A program made the position numbers and the translations under genes. Shown one piece after another: positions 62,346 to 64,000 of a stretch of DNA of 64,000 bases (positions within the stretch are counted from its first letter, which is position 1; each line of letters begins with the position of its first letter). Where the stretch lies: NCBI RefSeq assembly GCF_010365055.1, contig NZ_JAAFHA010000002.1, positions 1 through 64,000 of the forward strand. The letters are read 5' to 3'. The stretch is from Rhodoferax sp. Its GTDB lineage: Bacteria > Pseudomonadota > Gammaproteobacteria > Burkholderiales > Burkholderiaceae_C. Below the pieces are notes generated by a model. That model did no database searches, was not told the DNA's origin, and saw nothing but the letters and a program-made list of their open reading frames with translations.

Positions 62346-62382
62346 GCCGCCGCAGGGGATCTCCCTGCGGCGGCCTTTTTTT
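62346..62382 (+). terminator. Rho-independent terminator after the cytochrome gene
   Basis: GCCGCCGCAGGG pairs perfectly with CCCTGCGGCGGC across a 5-nt loop, followed by seven T. It should separate the cytochrome transcript from the AOR genes, although some read-through is possible. Confidence 0.9.
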
Positions 62383-62418
62383 GCCCTGAACTGTTTCAAT
62401 TTGAGAATTTTCAATATC

Positions 62419-62516
62419 CGGCACTTGTGATGAGGGTTATCCCTAGGCGAGAAGAGTCCTGAAGGTCGAACAATGGCTATGTATTTCAATTCATAGGCAA
62501 GGCACTTCACAAGTGC
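62419..62516 (+). promoter_or_regulatory. inverted repeat upstream of the ferredoxin gene
   Basis: GGCACTTGTGA (from about 62420) and TCACAAGTGCC (62506-62516) form a perfect 11-bp inverted repeat about 75 bp apart. The second copy also makes a local GGCACTT-CAC-AAGTGCC hairpin. They frame the presumed promoter of the AOR operon. No sigma-54 promoter is seen here. Confidence 0.4.
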
Positions 62517-62538
62517 CGCTACCCAAGGAGACACACAC

Positions 62539-63015
62539 ATGCAAAAGGTGTTGCACATCAACGCAGACAAGTGCACCGGTTGTCTGCAGTGCGAAATGGC
62601 CTGTTCTTTCGAGAACTACGGCATTTTCGCCACGGCCAAGTCACGCATCAAGGTATTTGACTTTCACCACACCGGCAAAAAAGTGCCCTACACCTGCACC
62701 CAGTGCGATGAAGCCTGGTGCCTGCATGCCTGCCCGGTGGAAGCCATCACGGTGGACAAACTCACCGGCGCGAAAGTCGTGAACGAAGCCACCTGCGTTG
62801 GCTGCAAGGTCTGCACCATTGCCTGCCCGTTTGGCACCATCAACTACGTGCAGGAGACCGGCAAAGTTCAAAAGTGCGACCTGTGCGGCGGCGAGCCGGC
62901 TTGCGCCGATGCCTGCCCCACCGGTGCCATCACCTTCATTGATGCCAACTGGACCGGCTTGGGCAAGATGGCGCAGTGGGCCGACAAGCTTGGCAATCAA
63001 CCTACAGTAGCCTAA
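62539..63015 (+). CDS. aorA: four-cluster ferredoxin-like subunit of aldehyde oxidoreductase (AorA-like)
   Basis: A 158-residue protein with 16 cysteines in four [4Fe-4S] motifs (C12-C15-C18-C22, C53-C56-C61-C65, C86-C89-C92-C96, C113-C116-C122-C126). This is the layout of the electron-transfer subunit AorA of the tungsten aldehyde oxidoreductase of Aromatoleum, which links the catalytic AorB to an FAD subunit AorC. It also resembles HycB/CooF-type subunits. It lies 11 bp upstream of the AOR gene, so it is its natural partner. The cofactor machinery is cytoplasmic. Confidence 0.85.
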   Translation: MQKVLHINADKCTGCLQCEMACSFENYGIFATAKSRIKVFDFHHTGKKVPYTCTQCDEAWCLHACPVEAITVDKLTGAKVVNEATCVGCKVCTIACPFGTINYVQETGKVQKCDLCGGEPACADACPTGAITFIDANWTGLGKMAQWADKLGNQPTVA

Positions 63016-63026
63016 GGAGAACGAAC

Positions 63027-64000
63027 ATGTCATGGGCAGGAAAAATCCTTCGCGTTAACTTGAGCGCCGGCACCGTCAAGTCAGAACCCCTTAATATGGA
63101 ATGGGCCAGAAGCTACATCGGCTCAAGGGGCTTGGGCTCCAAGTACCTGGTCGAAGAGGTCGACGCCACCGTTGAGCCCTTGTCACCCGCCAACAAGATC
63201 ATCTGGGCCACTGGCCCGCTGACTGGCACCATGGCCGCCACCGGTGGCCGTTACACCGTCATCACCAAGAGCCCGCTCACCGGTGCCATTGCCTGCTCCA
63301 ACTCGGGCGGCTACTGGGGCGCGGAGCTCAAGATGGCCGGTTGGGATATGGTCATTTTTGAAGGCAAGAGTGACAAGCCGGTTTATCTTTATGTCAACGA
63401 TGATTTTGCCGAGTTGCGCGATGCTGCTCACCTGTGGGGTAAGAGCGTGTGGCAGACCGAAGAGATGCTCAAGAAGAGCTTGCAGGATCCGCTGACGCGC
63501 GTGTCGAGCATTGGCAAGGCGGGCGAAAACGGTGTGCTGTACGCCGCCGTGGTCAATGACCTGCACCGCGCGGCGGGCCGCTCCGGCGTGGGCACGGTCA
63601 TGGGCAGCAAGAACCTCAAGGCGATTGCCGTGCGCGGCACGTTGGGCGTGGGCAATATCCACAACCCCAAGGCCTTCATGAAGGCGATTGCCGAGAAGAA
63701 AAAGATTTTGGCCGACAACGCCGTCACCGGTCAGGGCTTGCCCGCCTATGGCACGCAGGTGCTGATGAACGTTATCAACGAAATGGGGGCGCTGCCTACT
63801 CGCAACCACCGCGACAACCAGTTCGAAAGCGCCAAAGATATCTCGGCCGAAGCCATGGCGACGCCACGCAAGACCGACGGCAAAAAGCAACTGGTGACGA
63901 ATCAGGCTTGCTTTGGCTGCACCATCGCCTGCGGGCGGATCAGCAAGATGGACGAGAGCCACTTTACCGTGGCCAACAAACCCCAGTATTGGGGGGCATC
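63027..64000 (+). CDS. aorB: tungsten-type aldehyde:ferredoxin oxidoreductase, catalytic subunit (5' part)
   Basis: The window cuts it after about 324 residues of a family that is usually 600 or more. N-terminus MSWAGKILRVNLSAGTV. The pterin-binding domain has ATGPLTGTMAATGGRYTVITKSPLTGAIACSNSGGYWG and RAAGRSGVGTVMGSKNLKAIAV. The [4Fe-4S] ligands C295-x2-C298-x3-C302 are present; the fourth Cys is beyond the edge. It oxidises aldehydes to acids with a tungsten bis-pterin cofactor. AGGAGAACGAAC precedes the ATG. An FAD subunit (aorC) would be expected next. Confidence 0.9.
   Translation, partial: MSWAGKILRVNLSAGTVKSEPLNMEWARSYIGSRGLGSKYLVEEVDATVEPLSPANKIIWATGPLTGTMAATGGRYTVITKSPLTGAIACSNSGGYWGAELKMAGWDMVIFEGKSDKPVYLYVNDDFAELRDAAHLWGKSVWQTEEMLKKSLQDPLTRVSSIGKAGENGVLYAAVVNDLHRAAGRSGVGTVMGSKNLKAIAVRGTLGVGNIHNPKAFMKAIAEKKKILADNAVTGQGLPAYGTQVLMNVINEMGALPTRNHRDNQFESAKDISAEAMATPRKTDGKKQLVTNQACFGCTIACGRISKMDESHFTVANKPQYWGA

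Noticed and set aside
62419-62440. A second sigma-54 promoter before the ferredoxin gene (CCGGCACTTGTGATG)
   Set aside because: It lacks the TTGC part at the correct 5-bp distance, so the match to -24/-12 is poor.
1-64000. tRNA or rRNA genes
   Set aside because: I did not recognise any tRNA cloverleaf or rRNA sequence on either strand, although I could not run a covariance search.

Overview
The window is high-GC chromosomal DNA from a betaproteobacterium, most likely a member of the Comamonadaceae close to Rhodoferax. This is inferred from gene orders recalled for the group (pilB-pilC-pilD-coaE-zapD-yacG; rpmE-rho-trxA; xseB-ispA-dxs), from protein character, and from a short dispersed repeat. 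No database search was possible, so the genus is an inference. Nearly all of the sequence is coding; 52 protein genes are described, the last cut by the window edge.

Layout. 0.1-5.5 kb (minus): type IV pilus assembly genes pilB, pilC, pilD followed by coaE, zapD and yacG. 5.7-9.8 kb (minus): a GT-C-like membrane protein, rpmE2, rho, trxA. 9.9-17.8 kb (plus): an AddB-like nuclease, an AddA-like helicase-nuclease and a flavoprotein. 17.8-28 kb: a PAS-GGDEF-EAL protein, suhB, trmJ, cysE, mogA, darP, pmbA, yqeY, rpsU. 28-37.5 kb (minus): an Aer-like chemoreceptor, a second flavoprotein, cobA-ybiB, a diguanylate cyclase, a sulfurtransferase, a DMT exporter and a Rieske oxygenase. 37.7-40.9 kb (plus): xseB-ispA-dxs. 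41-46.1 kb: two tandem TRAP binding proteins converging on one dctQM permease pair. 46.3-56.4 kb: tungstate uptake (regulator, tupBCA) and molybdate uptake (modABC, modE), with an ornithine-cyclodeaminase-like gene, azlCD and elbB between them. 56.4-64 kb: an AcoR-like regulator, a histidine kinase and sigma-54 response regulator, an ethylbenzene-dehydrogenase-family c-type cytochrome behind a very good sigma-54 promoter, a four-cluster ferredoxin (AorA-like) and a tungsten-type aldehyde:ferredoxin oxidoreductase (AorB-like) that runs off the end.

The right third reads as a functional unit. TupABC and ModABC bring in tungstate and molybdate. MogA belongs to the metal-cofactor pathway. The AOR is the likely tungsten consumer. 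The kinase/regulator pair plus the sigma-54 promoter would switch the cytochrome, and perhaps the AOR, on in response to a signal.

The most unusual signal is a roughly 42-bp dispersed repeat (core GCCTCTAGCCC, then GCG, then GTAGCTAT and an A-rich end). I find 13 copies. Four are intergenic and nine lie inside open reading frames in both orientations without breaking the frame: addB, addA three times, trmJ, a flavoprotein, ybiB, sseA and the signal peptide of tupA. Other unexplained structures are a 526-bp element with terminal inverted repeats and nested stem-loops, a 0.4-kb inverted-repeat element between addB and addA, a hairpin that would hide the yqeY ribosome binding site, and a REP-like repeat whose end supplies the stop codons of trxA and the DMT exporter gene.
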